A stretch of 64,000 nt of DNA from Lunularia cruciata (taxonomy: Eukaryota; Streptophyta; Marchantiopsida; Lunulariales; Lunulariaceae): the NCBI GenBank assembly GCA_948567375.1, contig OX419760.1, positions 55,614,001 through 55,678,000 of the forward strand, written 5' to 3'. Position 1 is the stretch's first letter. Every line of letters begins with the position of its first letter. Position numbers and translations under genes: made by a program. This document shows, piece by piece, positions 55,155 through 64,000 of the stretch. The notes under the pieces were generated by a model, which saw nothing but the letters and a program-made list of their open reading frames with translations, was not told where the DNA came from and did no database searches.

Positions 55155-55561
55155 TAGCCAGTCAATACATCTTCCACTCCTACTATAGTTACAGAGGATA
55201 CTTGGGAGCCAGATCTTGGACCCAAGCTTACTGGAGAGGAAACACGGAGGGTTTGGAGTTCTTGAGGAGTCACACGAGTTTTTTTACCTTCAATATGAAG
55301 GATTTGGGTGCTCTGAAGGGACCTAGTATACGGATTGAGCTGACTAGCAATACACCAATTTTCTAACGTCCTTATCGCTATAGTGATATAGAGAGGACAT
55401 TGATTCGGAGCCGGAGTAGTGATCTTTTTGAGGCTGGTTTGGTAGAGATTTCACACGGAGAGTATGCGTTAGCAACAGTGATGCCAGCCAAGAAGGATAT
55501 GCATGGCAACTATACAGATAGGCAGATGTGTGGAGATAACAGTCCTATCAACCGACAGACC
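55155..55561 (+). pseudogene. Element C: start of RT, cut by D1
   Basis: After the shared TAG (next codon also TAG here, from CAG) come TSSTP, a frameshift near 55257, FEAGLVEISHGEYALATVMPAKKDMHGNYTDRQMCG and SPINRQT, where D1 begins. The same RT reading resumes at 63370. Confidence 0.85.
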
Positions 55562-56240
55562 TGTAACACCCATTTGTGCATGTGTGTGGTATTGTGATAT
55601 TTAGCTTGGTATTACAAGTACTTAAGAGATATTATTTATATAGAGATAAAGGATGGTTCTATATTAGTCATGGTTAGCTAAAGTTAGTCATAGCTAAGAT
55701 AGATGGGACCTTACTTTAGAGGAAGTAGGAAAGATGAGCACCACTATTTTGGATTTTAGTGTGTTGACTTGGTATTATTCCTAGGTGTTTGGCTTTGGGG
55801 AAAGAGTTGAGAACTCTTGGGCCCGCAAGCCTTTTTGTTTTGGATTCTTCTTTAGTCCAAGGATAGCCCATGTGAAGGAATCCTTGCTTTAGTGGTTGGG
55901 TCAAGATAAGGGGAATATGCCCATGTGAATGGATATTCCTTTCTACTTTTTGACTTTACTTGACTTTTAGTCTAGTAACTTGAGTTACTACGGTAATTAG
56001 TAACTTTGGTACGTAACTATTTCACAAGTATATAAACAAGGAGTGAGGAGGTACTCATCATCCTTTCATTTGCAACTATCTCTCTCTCATTGAGTTCTCT
56101 AGTGAGCAATGTCTTGAGTCTTGGAGTGTTAGCCTTGGAGGAGTATGATGGAGTTGGGGTTCCTTGCCTTCTTAGTCCATGGTGCGCTACCATAATAGCC
56201 ATCAGAGGTTCATCCTGAGTGAGAGACAGGCCGGCTCACA
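55562..56240 (+). repeat. D1 5' LTR, 679 bp, with TATA box
   Basis: TGTAACACCC...GGCTCACA. A strong TATATAAA lies at 56028-56035, placing the transcription start about 25-35 bp downstream. Confidence 0.95.
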
Positions 56241-56244
56241 TTTT

Positions 56245-56261
56245 TGGTTCCGTTGCCGGGA
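56245..56261 (+). promoter_or_regulatory. D1 primer-binding site, tRNA-Asp-like
   Basis: TGGTTCCGTTGCCGGGA matches 15 of 17 bases of the complement of the plant tRNA-Asp 3' end (TGGCGCCGTTGCCGGGA, from memory), four bases after the LTR. This primer type is common in non-chromodomain plant gypsy elements. Confidence 0.7.
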
Positions 56262-57100
56262 CCTCTCTAGAAGGCAAGATAATGTTCCGCGTCCAATTCT
56301 ACATTAGGCAGAAGGAGGCTATGAGAGCTCACTTGGAGAGAACATTAGGAGAGGAGAGGGCTGAACTTATGTTAGAGAACCAAGATCCATTTGTATACCC
56401 TGTAGTTCATTATGATGTCTTTGAGGTGATTTTGTACATCTTGTACACATGAGAGGAATTGGAGAGATTGTGGGAGGTGGATTGCAGATTTTGGGGATTA
56501 AGGTGATTTTGGGCAAAATCTCAAGTTTGAGATCTGGACTTGAGATTTCTACACATGATAGCTTGGGTTATCTTTCAGTTAGCACACTTGAAATTATTGA
56601 GAGAGCTTCTATGCGCACTGGGCTAGAATTTTTGAAAGTTGATAGGGTAAAGTGCTCCCGCAACTGCATGCTCTCTGGAAAATTGTACAGAGTCTGCCAT
56701 TTCTTCAATTTTCAGTGAATTGTCCTGAAAATTTCCAAGAAAATTCAGTGCATTGTATCCTACCTGCTGCCACAAAAATTAGAGAGAGATCGTTTTTGCG
56801 CAGGGCGTGATGAGTTTTTGAAGTGAGGGGGGTGGTTTTCAGACCAAATCTGAAATATGGGTGCTGAATAGAAAGGTGTCTAGGCCAAATGGCTCAATGA
56901 AAAGATCTGAAATTTTGCAGGGAGGGACGCCCTGGAGTTGTGATCAAGTGTGCAAAATTTCAGAGGACTGTGACGTATTGGTTGGGATATTTGAATGACA
57001 TTGTGAGGAAGGGTCAATTCTGCAGAGTGGAGATCTCATGCATGAGAAGCTTGAGATCAACAAAAAGCATGTTTGAGTGTTTAGATTCATCTTGGGGAAC
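56262..57100 (+). other. D1 leader
   Basis: Short frames without known motifs; no long conserved coding sequence. It leads to the accessory CCHC ORF. Confidence 0.5.
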
Positions 57101-57574
57101 ATGGAGAGTCATCAAGAGTGGAAATTGAGATTATGCAAGGTTCCCCAAGGGTTTGAGGTGATTGTAGGGGTGGATTTGAGGAAAAGAGAGTTTACAATAG
57201 AATTTGAAGAGAGTGTTAAGAGGATCCAAAAACCTACACCACTTGGAGGAAAGAGTGAGTCTAAGTGCTTTCTATGTGGAGAGAAGGGACATAAGGCAAG
57301 TTCATGTCCATTGACCTTTGAGAGCAAGAGATTGAGGGAAAGGAGAGGCTTACTTGACTTGGGTTTGCATGTTGGACCTTCTTCACCAAGATTGGGAGGG
57401 AGAAGATCTAAGACCAAAGAGTTGTGTGAGGTTTGTGGAGTTGAAGGACTTCCAAAAGGACATGAGTGTAGTGGAGTAAAAGCACTTTTGGAAACTTTGG
57501 TGAAGGATCTTGGAGAGAGTCTTAGTACAGCTACAGAAATACTACCACCTTCATCAGCTAGTTCTCAAGATTAG
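57101..57574 (+). CDS. D1 accessory ORF with CCHC zinc knuckle
   Basis: About 157 residues starting MESHQEWKLRLCKVPQGFEV at the first ATG; the frame extends slightly upstream without another ATG. It has a classical zinc knuckle, CFLCGEKGHKASSC (CX2CX4HX4C), a basic stretch (SKRLRERRG), a second Cys/His cluster (CEVCGVEGLPKGHEC) and a Ser-rich tail. It lies before gag in its own frame, separated by about 240 bp. Extra ORFs upstream of gag are known in Ogre/Tat-type gypsy elements, but I do not recognise this protein. A role in RNA binding is an inference from the knuckle. Confidence 0.6.
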   Translation: MESHQEWKLRLCKVPQGFEVIVGVDLRKREFTIEFEESVKRIQKPTPLGGKSESKCFLCGEKGHKASSCPLTFESKRLRERRGLLDLGLHVGPSSPRLGGRRSKTKELCEVCGVEGLPKGHECSGVKALLETLVKDLGESLSTATEILPPSSASSQD

Positions 57575-57815
57575 TGATGGAGATAATCTTTCAACTTATG
57601 GATAAACTATCCATGAGAGTTAGATTAATATGCACTCTAGGATTTGATGTTGCTATAGAAATCTTGGAGCAACCTGAACCTTTTGTGTTCCCTAGAGTGT
57701 ATTATTCTCAGATGGTGTTAGTCATGTATATACTCTATTAGTAATAGAGTGAGAGAAAAGAAAAGAGAAAAAAAAAAAAAATTTTGAGAGAAAAGAAAGA
57801 TAGTGAGGGGTTAAG
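57575..57815 (+). other. D1 spacer with A-rich tract
   Basis: Untranslated segment between the accessory ORF and gag. It includes a run of about 14 A at about 57768-57781, close upstream of the gag ATG. Confidence 0.6.
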
Positions 57816-60800
57816 ATGGGGAAACTTCCGGTTTTCTTTGGCAAGGATGGAGAAGATGTGGAGGCCTTTGTGAGAGACTTCAAGAGAGCTTGCATAGGAA
57901 ACAATGAGAGGAGGAAGAATGAGTGGGCCTCATTATTACCAGATTTCTTTGAGGATGCAGCACTTACATGGTATGAGTCAGAATACCAAAAGAGAGAGAG
58001 GAGAGAGGGGGAAGAGGAGTCTTGGGAGACTTTGACTTCAGCACTCATTGAGAACTTTCTTCCTGATGAGAGTTATGAGAGATTGATGAGTGAGGTTACA
58101 TTTCTCAAGCAAGGAGATGGAGAGAAAGTGAGAGTCTATGTGGAAAGAGTGGAAAAATTGGAGTCCAGATTTCGCATAGTGTTGAGGAAGGGTGGGGATG
58201 ATGTGGAGACTACAATGATTGGCATAGGGGCCATGCTCACCAAGAATTTTGTGGGAGGATTGAGACCACAAATTAGAAGCAAGGTGAGATATGAGAAACC
58301 TTCTTCCAAGGTTGAAGCTATCAAGATCGCAATTCGTATGGAGGAGAGTTTGGAAGGGGATGAGAGTGATTTGGTGGTGAAGGAGGTTGTGCATCCTCCT
58401 CAAGGCTACAAGTATGGTGGAACTTCTGATACTTTGGTGACAAGGGTTGCACCACAAGTAGTAGTTGCTCCAGTTCTTGCACCTCCACCAAAAGATCCAC
58501 TCCAAACCATCACAGAACAACTTGCGGATCTCAAGATCAATGTGGTGCAATTATGGGAGAAGAGAGAGGTGGATCAGAATGTAGGGAGAGGGCCTAGGAG
58601 TTATGGAAACCATCCATATAGAGGAGGCCAACCAGCCAACAATTTCAATGATAGAAATTGTTTTGGTTGTGGGGGAAGAGGCCATATCCAAAGGAATTGC
58701 CCAAATTCCACTTACCATGGAGGAAGGGGTTATGAGGGAGCCAATAGAGGGAAAGAGGGAGGTAGTGAAACCCAAGTGGCTCCTAATCCCAACAAAGGTA
58801 AGGGGATAGCATCCATAGATGTGGTTGAGAGCAAGTATGAGAAGGGAGAGTGCTCAAACTCCAAGGGTCCTAATTTGGAGCTTTTGGCACAAGAGAAGAA
58901 GAGAGCTCGTTTTGCAGAGGATGTTCACTCTTCTCAAGGATTTACTTCAAGCAAGGATACTCCTATGTCTACTAGGAGCACTCGCACCTCAACACCATCA
59001 ACAACAAAGACTCCAAGGAAGAAGTTGGGGATGGAGGACTTCTTGATCTCCAAGCAACAATGGAACTACAATGTGTTGGAGGATGTTGGTAGTCACAAGG
59101 CTAACATCACAGTGGGCCAATTAATTGCTTTGAACCCTACCTTGAGAAAGGAGCTTAGAGGTGGTTTGAGTTCTACAAGGAGCAAGAAGAAGAAGAAGGC
59201 AAAAGTTCCAATATCAATGGGGGTGGTGGATGCCAAGCCAGCACCATGGGAAGCTTGTGAATATGCCTCCAAGATTGATGTGAGAGTGAATGGTCACAAC
59301 ATCAAGGATGCATTGGTTGATGGAGGATCAGCAGTGAATGCCATGTCAGAAAGGTTGATGAAGAAGTTGGGTATGATACCCTCAAGAGCTTCAACATTTG
59401 TGGTGAGCATGGCAAACAAGCAACAAGTTCGACCAGTAGGAGTGATGGATAAGGTGGTAGTTTCAGTTATGGGAGTTCAAAATCTCATGACTTTCCAAGT
59501 CTTGAAGGATTCAAGCTATGACTTACTTCTTGGGAGGCCATGGTTGAGAGCAGCACGCACAACTGATCGATGGCACAAAGGGTACTTAAGGATTGGGCCA
59601 TCAAACCATAGAGTCACTGTTCCTGTGACTAACACCACCAACACTTCACATTCAGATACCCCATCTTCTGATTATTGGGAATCAGATTCTGAAGAAGGAG
59701 CTTCAGGTGTGGACACAAGCATGGAAGAGGAGACTTCCACGGAGGAGGATGAATCTGAATCTGATTCAGATGTGTATCCCTTGTGTGCTATGGATTTTGC
59801 ACCTAAGCCAAAGGTTTTGAAGGACCCAGATAAATCACCATTGACACTTGAGGAGGTAGAGAGAAGGTTATCTACCCTCAAGTATGGCCCAAATGTTACC
59901 AAGGAGGAGAAGGTGAGATTTGAGGAGATTTTCCGCAAGTTCATCCATGTGTTTGCTTTTAGTTACAAGGATTTGAAGGAAGTCACCTTGGAGGAGCACA
60001 AGATAGAGGTGGAGTCACATGCAAGACCAATCCGCCAAAAGCAACGTCGCATTAGCCCACCAATATCTTTGGTTGTGAAGGAGGAGATTGATAAGCTCAA
60101 GGAGGCTGGATTTATCTTTGAGGTGGAGAATTCAGAATGGGTGTCTCCAATTGTCATTGTGAAGAAAAAGAATGGCAAGCTTCGGGTATGTGTGGATTAC
60201 AAGAAGCTCAATGCTGTTACCAAGAAGGACTACTACCCATTGCCATTCATTGATGAGATCTTGGAGGAGGTTGCAGGTCATGAGAGGTACAGTTTTGGAG
60301 ATGGTTATAGTGGATATAACCAAATCAAGATTGCACCAGAGCATCAACAACTCACCACATTCACCACACCTTGGGGAACTTACGCTTTCAAGGTCATGCC
60401 TTTTGGGCTTTGCAATGCTCCAGCCACATTCCAACGGTTCATGAACAAGGTATTTGAACCTTTCATTGGGAAATTTGTGAGAGATTTCATTGATGACTTT
60501 TGTGTCTATGGGAGCAAGGAGGAGCACTTTGAGCACCTAATCAAAGTCTTGCAACGCTTGGATGAGGCAAATGCATCACTCAACCCAGAGAAGTGCATTT
60601 TTGGATGTGAAGAAGGTCTACTTTTGGGGCACATCATCTCCAAGGATGGAATAGCAGTTGATCCTGAGAAGGTGAGGAAAATCTCAGACCTTCCATTCCC
60701 TTCAAGCTTGACAAAGTTACGCCAATTCTTGGGAATGGTTGGGTACTATAGGAGGTTCATCTTCTCATTTTCCAACAAGGCTTATGCATTGACCATCTAC

Positions 60801-61982
60801 ATGAAGAAGGGTGTAGATTACATGGTGATTTTGGAAGACAAGGAGGCTCTCAAAGCTTTTGAGGAGCTCAAGCAATCCCTTGTTGTAGCTCCAATTCTTG
60901 CTAAACCTGATTGGAGTAAGCCTTTCATCCTCTACACTGATGCTTCTAATGTAGCTATAGGATGCACTCTTAGTCAATTAGACCAAGATGGGCATGATCA
61001 TCCAATAGCTTATGCTAGTAGGCAGATGGTTTCAGCAGAGAAGAACTACTCTGTCACAGAGAGAGAAGGGTTGGCAGTGATCTTTGGTCTCAAGAAGTTT
61101 AGACACTACTTGATTGGAGGGAAGGCCACAATTGTCACGGATCACAAGGCTTTGAAGTACATCTTCAACAAGCCTAATGTTGAAGGGAGACTAGCAAGGT
61201 GGATGATTCTCTTGTCTGAGTATGACTACACAATTGAGGATAGGCCAGGAAAGAAACATGCAAATGCTGATTTGTTATCTAGAGCCTATGATCATGATGG
61301 AGATGAGCCAGTAGATGATTCCTTCCCGGATGAGGAGCTCATGACAATCTCAGTCACTCAAGAGGTTCCAATGGAGTACAAGGAGATTGTGGATTTTGTG
61401 ACAAGAGGTAACTATCCAGAAGGGATGCATGCTAGGGAGAGGAAGGCCCTTGCAGCAAGATCTAGACCTTACACAATGGTGGATGATATTCTTTTTCACC
61501 AAGGAGCAGATGGTCTACTTCGAAGAGCAGTGGGTAAGGAAGAGTTTATCCTACTCATAAAGGAGTTTCATGAAGGTTTAGTATGTGGAGGACACTTTGC
61601 AGGAAAGGTGACTGCTTTCAAGATTCTAGATGCAGGTTACCATTGGAGAGGGATTTTCAAGGATTGTCTTGATTATTGCAAAACTTGTCATGTTTGTCAA
61701 GCTTTTGCTAGAAAGTCTACATCCACTCCACCACTTAGATCAATTCCATTGCTAGGACCCTTTGAGAAGTGGGGAATTGATTTTGTAGGACCTCTCAATA
61801 GAACCCCAAGGAACAATCGGTACATTGTGGTAGTTACTGATTACCTTACCAAGTGGGTTGAGGCTAGACCATTGAGGGACAAGAATGAAGATGAAGTGGG
61901 TAGATTTCTTTATGAACGCATTATCACTAGGTTTGGATGCCCTTTGGAGTTGGTTTCTGATAGAGGAGGAGAGTTTACTTGA
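57816..61982 (+). CDS. D1 Gag-Pol polyprotein, first 1388 codons
   Basis: Gag occupies residues 1 to about 280 (WYESEYQKRERREGEE, IENFLPDESYERLM). A zinc knuckle CFGCGGRGHIQRNC is at about 282-295. Protease, with ALVDGGSAVNAM (D-G-G in place of D-S/T-G), is near 500. RT, about 735-950, shows KKNGKLRVCVDYKKLN, FGDGYSGYNQI, MPFGLCNAPATFQ and FIDDF (catalytic pair near 891). RNase H, about 1035-1150, has LYTDASNVAIG, YSVTEREGLAVI and IVTDHKALKYI. The integrase HHCC region has CGGHFAGK and CKTCHVCQ; the core has WGIDFVGPL and LVSDRGGEFT. Reading ends at TGA 61980-61982, between the second catalytic Asp and the Glu. No chromodomain follows. Start chosen at the ATG before KLPVFFGKDGED, directly after the A-rich leader. 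Confidence 0.93.
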   Translation: MGKLPVFFGKDGEDVEAFVRDFKRACIGNNERRKNEWASLLPDFFEDAALTWYESEYQKRERREGEEESWETLTSALIENFLPDESYERLMSEVTFLKQGDGEKVRVYVERVEKLESRFRIVLRKGGDDVETTMIGIGAMLTKNFVGGLRPQIRSKVRYEKPSSKVEAIKIAIRMEESLEGDESDLVVKEVVHPPQGYKYGGTSDTLVTRVAPQVVVAPVLAPPPKDPLQTITEQLADLKINVVQLWEKREVDQNVGRGPRSYGNHPYRGGQPANNFNDRNCFGCGGRGHIQRNCPNSTYHGGRGYEGANRGKEGGSETQVAPNPNKGKGIASIDVVESKYEKGECSNSKGPNLELLAQEKKRARFAEDVHSSQGFTSSKDTPMSTRSTRTSTPSTTKTPRKKLGMEDFLISKQQWNYNVLEDVGSHKANITVGQLIALNPTLRKELRGGLSSTRSKKKKKAKVPISMGVVDAKPAPWEACEYASKIDVRVNGHNIKDALVDGGSAVNAMSERLMKKLGMIPSRASTFVVSMANKQQVRPVGVMDKVVVSVMGVQNLMTFQVLKDSSYDLLLGRPWLRAARTTDRWHKGYLRIGPSNHRVTVPVTNTTNTSHSDTPSSDYWESDSEEGASGVDTSMEEETSTEEDESESDSDVYPLCAMDFAPKPKVLKDPDKSPLTLEEVERRLSTLKYGPNVTKEEKVRFEEIFRKFIHVFAFSYKDLKEVTLEEHKIEVESHARPIRQKQRRISPPISLVVKEEIDKLKEAGFIFEVENSEWVSPIVIVKKKNGKLRVCVDYKKLNAVTKKDYYPLPFIDEILEEVAGHERYSFGDGYSGYNQIKIAPEHQQLTTFTTPWGTYAFKVMPFGLCNAPATFQRFMNKVFEPFIGKFVRDFIDDFCVYGSKEEHFEHLIKVLQRLDEANASLNPEKCIFGCEEGLLLGHIISKDGIAVDPEKVRKISDLPFPSSLTKLRQFLGMVGYYRRFIFSFSNKAYALTIYMKKGVDYMVILEDKEALKAFEELKQSLVVAPILAKPDWSKPFILYTDASNVAIGCTLSQLDQDGHDHPIAYASRQMVSAEKNYSVTEREGLAVIFGLKKFRHYLIGGKATIVTDHKALKYIFNKPNVEGRLARWMILLSEYDYTIEDRPGKKHANADLLSRAYDHDGDEPVDDSFPDEELMTISVTQEVPMEYKEIVDFVTRGNYPEGMHARERKALAARSRPYTMVDDILFHQGADGLLRRAVGKEEFILLIKEFHEGLVCGGHFAGKVTAFKILDAGYHWRGIFKDCLDYCKTCHVCQAFARKSTSTPPLRSIPLLGPFEKWGIDFVGPLNRTPRNNRYIVVVTDYLTKWVEARPLRDKNEDEVGRFLYERIITRFGCPLELVSDRGGEFT

Positions 61983-62642
61983 AGCATTACTACAGCCATG
62001 CTACGACATTTCTCTATCACACATAGAGTAACTACATCCTATAAGCCAAATTCCAATGGCTTGGCAGAGAGAACCAATCAGACCTTGTGCATGATGTTGG
62101 CCAAAGATGCAGAAATGGAGGGGGCTAAACATCATTGGGACAAGAGGATTCATGCAGTTTTGTGGGAGTATAGGACAACCATGAAGACTTCCACTGGATA
62201 TTCTCCATTCCAATTGGTGTATGGTATTGAGTCTACCTTACCTATTCACTTTGATCTTCCTACCTTCCAAAGCATTCATAGGAGATTGAAGAAAGCACAA
62301 GGAAGTGATGCAGAGAAGTCAAGGAAGGATCAACTCATGGAGTTGGAAGAGGCAAGAGCAGTTGCTATGGTTCGAGTGGAGCAAGCCCAAAGGAAACAAA
62401 AGGAGAGCTATGACAAGAGGCAAGGCAAGAAGAAGGTGGAGCCTTTCAAAGAAGGTGATTGGGTAATGTTGTTTGATTCCATTCGATTCAAGAGAGTACA
62501 AAAGAAGTTTTTGCCTAAGTACTTTGGACCTTTCATAGTAGAGAAGGTGTGGGGAAATTACACTTATGATCTCAAGGAGTTGGGAGGAAGACACTTTGAT
62601 AGGATTAACCATGATAAGTTAAAGATGTACCATAGAAGGTAG
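61983..62642 (+). CDS. D1 integrase C-terminal part, in frame after a TGA
   Basis: Same frame as the upstream polyprotein (first ATG 61998). It holds HFSITHRVTTSYKPNSNGLAER with the catalytic Glu, then WEYRTTMKTSTGYSPFQLVYG, a basic coiled-coil-like linker (SYDKRQGKKKVEPF), GDWVMLFDSIRF and PKYFGPFIVEKVWGNYTYDL (GPY/F-type module), ending at KMYHRR. Only the single TGA divides integrase, so either the copy is dead, the stop is read through, or it moved using another copy's enzymes. Confidence 0.9.
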   Translation, partial: SITTAMLRHFSITHRVTTSYKPNSNGLAERTNQTLCMMLAKDAEMEGAKHHWDKRIHAVLWEYRTTMKTSTGYSPFQLVYGIESTLPIHFDLPTFQSIHRRLKKAQGSDAEKSRKDQLMELEEARAVAMVRVEQAQRKQKESYDKRQGKKKVEPFKEGDWVMLFDSIRFKRVQKKFLPKYFGPFIVEKVWGNYTYDLKELGGRHFDRINHDKLKMYHRR

Positions 62643-62690
62643 AGAGACCTTCACTTTGAGGACAAAGTGAAAACTTAGTCCGGGGGTAAA
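62643..62690 (+). other. D1 3' untranslated segment and polypurine tract
   Basis: GAGGACAAAGTGAAAAC then CCGGGGGTAAA directly before the 3' LTR; the purine-rich GGGGGTAAA end is the likely plus-strand primer. Confidence 0.75.
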
Positions 62691-63369
62691 TGTAACACCC
62701 ATTTGTGCATGTGTGTGGTATTGTGATATTTAGCTTGGTATTACAAGTACTTAAGAGATATTATTTATATAGAGATAAAGGATGGTTCTATATTAGTCAT
62801 GGTTAGCTAAAGTTAGTCATAGCTAAGATAGATGGGACCTTACTTTAGAGGAAGTAGGAAAGATGAGCACCACTATTTTGGATTTTAGTGTGTTGACTTG
62901 GTATTATTCCTAGGTGTTTGGCTTTGGGGAAAGAGTTGAGAACTCTTGGGCCCGCAAGCCTTTTTGTTTTGGATTCTTCTTTAGTCCAAGGATAGCCCAT
63001 GTGAAGGAATCCTTGCTTTAGTGGTTGGGTCAAGATAAGGGGAATATGCCCATGTGAATGGATATTCCTTTCTACTTTTTGACTTTACTTGACTTTTAGT
63101 CTAGTAACTTGAGTTACTACGGTAATTAGTAACTTTGGTACGTAACTATTTCACAAGTATATAAACAAGGAGTGAGGAGGTACTCATCATCCTTTCATTT
63201 GCAACTATCTCTCTCTCATTGAGTTCTCTAGTGAGCAATGTCTTGAGTCTTGGAGTGTTAGCCTTGGAGGAGTATGATGGAGTTGGGGTTCCTTGCCTTC
63301 TTAGTCCATGGTGCGCTACCATAATAGCCATCAGAGGTTCATCCTGAGTGAGAGACAGGCCGGCTCACA
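62691..63369 (+). repeat. D1 3' LTR, 679 bp
   Basis: Appears identical to 55562-56240, including the TATATAAA at 63157-63164. It ends GGCTCACA before GACC. Confidence 0.95.
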
Positions 63370-64000
63370 GACCAGGGCTGATCGGTATGCCATGCCTACA
63401 CCGGAGGAGATTTTTGATGCAATTGGGCATGCAAAGGTCTTCAGTACTTTGGATTTTTGAGCAGGATATTATCAGTTGCCAATCAAGAAGGTGGATAAGT
63501 CCAAGACAACATTCTGGGCTATTGATCCTCATGACAAGGATGTGTTATATCAGTGGAAGTTCTTACCGTTTGGGTTGAAGAACACTCCTGCTGAGTTCCA
63601 AAGGGTCATGGATAGGATCCTAGCTGGATTGGATTTTGCTTGGTGCTATATTGATGACATTTTGGTCTATAGCACTATTGTGGAGGAGCATGAGAGACAA
63701 TTGTTGGAGGTGTTCAAGAGTTTGAGATCTCATAGACTCAAATTACATCCTGGGAAGTGTAGGTTCTTCCATGAGCAGGTTGAGTATTTGGGTCACACTA
63801 TCTACCCCGGAGGACTTGGTGTTCAGCAGACCAAGGTGGAGGTTATTGCATGTATTCCTTGGCCTACGGATGTGAGCAGAGTGCAAGCATTCCTTGGATT
63901 GGCAAACTTCTATTGCCGCTATGTTAGAGGATTTAGTGCCATTGCCAAGGCCTTGACAAAGTTGACCAAGCTTACACATGAGTGGTATTGGGGAGATGAG
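63370..64000 (+). pseudogene. Element C, right part: RT, continues past the window
   Basis: Resumes the RT frame cut at 55561: DRYAMPTPEEIFDAIG, FSTLDF then the family-wide TGA (about 63458-63460) then AGYYQLPIKK, FWAIDPHDKDVLYQW, LPFGLKNTP, YIDDILVYS, VQAFLGLANFYCRY. It runs off the edge before RNase H. Confidence 0.9.

Larger units (their letters stand above)
49439..55561 (+). mobile_element. Element C, left part (third DNMT/PHD family copy), split by D1
   Basis: It starts TGTCACGCCATTTG; A1 is 49439-49883 (445 bp), followed by the family leader, gag, protease, methyltransferase and the beginning of RT. It is interrupted at 55561/55562 by D1 and resumes at 63370. It is the most decayed copy: stops are dense, and it carries local rearrangements (a duplication in gag near 51200, a 60-bp duplication at a zinc knuckle, an inverted duplication at 52731-52838). 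The 3' end with PHD, B1, A2 and B2 lies beyond 64000. Confidence 0.9.
55562..63369 (+). mobile_element. D1: young full-length Ty3/gypsy element inserted in C
   Basis: 7808 bp bounded by 679-bp LTRs (55562-56240 and 62691-63369) in which I found no difference by eye. The target GACC is duplicated (55558-55561 and 63370-63373); counting an ambiguous A it is AGACC, 5 bp. Order: 5' LTR, tRNA-Asp-like primer site, leader with an extra CCHC ORF, gag-PR-RT-RH-INT polyprotein, G-rich polypurine tract, 3' LTR. The only clear lesion is one TGA in integrase. It is the youngest insertion in the window and belongs to the same family as the old relic D2. Confidence 0.95.

Noticed and set aside
55716-55904. 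Identical minus-strand frames in the two D1 LTRs (also 62845-63033) as genes
   Set aside because: They coincide because the LTRs are identical, and they show no motif or conserved start.
57768-57781. A-run as the poly(A) tail of a LINE or retrogene insertion
   Set aside because: It lies inside the D1 leader directly before gag, with no target duplication around it.
1-64000. tRNA, rRNA or riboswitch genes
   Set aside because: No cloverleaf, conserved rRNA core or known riboswitch sequence was recognised; only tRNA-complementary primer sites are present.

Overview
The window looks like repeat-rich nuclear DNA from a plant or streptophyte alga. Almost everything in it is retrotransposon, mostly Ty3/gypsy, inserted into one another. 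I see no rRNA, tRNA, CRISPR array, bacterial operon or complete host gene. One retroelement family carries a DNMT3-type methyltransferase. Flowering plants are thought to have lost that class and other green lineages keep it, so a non-flowering host is likely; this is inference only.

Layout. 1-~860 is relatively GC-rich and may be the edge of a host gene. 1506-1997 is a LINE-like C-terminal fragment. 2.2-3.0 kb is a three-unit tandem repeat. From 3.2 to 21.3 kb is a stack of decayed gypsy elements. A relic of family D (called D2, minus strand) is split by a decayed chromovirus F (5981-17757). F is itself split by a younger chromovirus E1 (11339-16968). The relic E4 lies beside D2, and E3 is inserted in D2.

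The centre is three copies of one unusual family: A (21356-30805, minus), B (33902-44360, plus) and C (49439-55561 continuing at 63370-64000, plus). Each encodes, in one reading frame, Gag, retropepsin, a cytosine-5 DNA methyltransferase of DNMT3 type, RT, RNase H, a DDE integrase and (seen in A and B) a C-terminal PHD finger. The methyltransferase is separated from RT by a UAG that all three copies share, in a TMV-like readthrough context (UAG CAG CCA in A and B). The ends are not ordinary LTRs: the complete copies A and B read A1-internal-B1-A2-B2, a split direct repeat like that of DIRS/PAT elements, although the integrase is DDE-type and the insertions have perfect 4-bp target duplications. 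A and B sit in the two LTRs of the same E3 element.

44.4-49.4 kb holds unexplained AT-rich sequence, a solo LTR of F, a perfect 25-bp hairpin and a decayed Ty1/copia gag-PR. Copy C is broken in its RT region by D1 (55562-63369), a very young family-D element. D1 has two 679-bp LTRs that look identical, a tRNA-Asp-like primer site, an extra CCHC ORF and a near-intact 1388-codon polyprotein.

Inferred order of events: D2 first; then F and E3 into D2; E1 into F; B and later A into E3; C elsewhere; D1 last, into C. All comparisons were made by eye, so percentages and relic edges are approximate.
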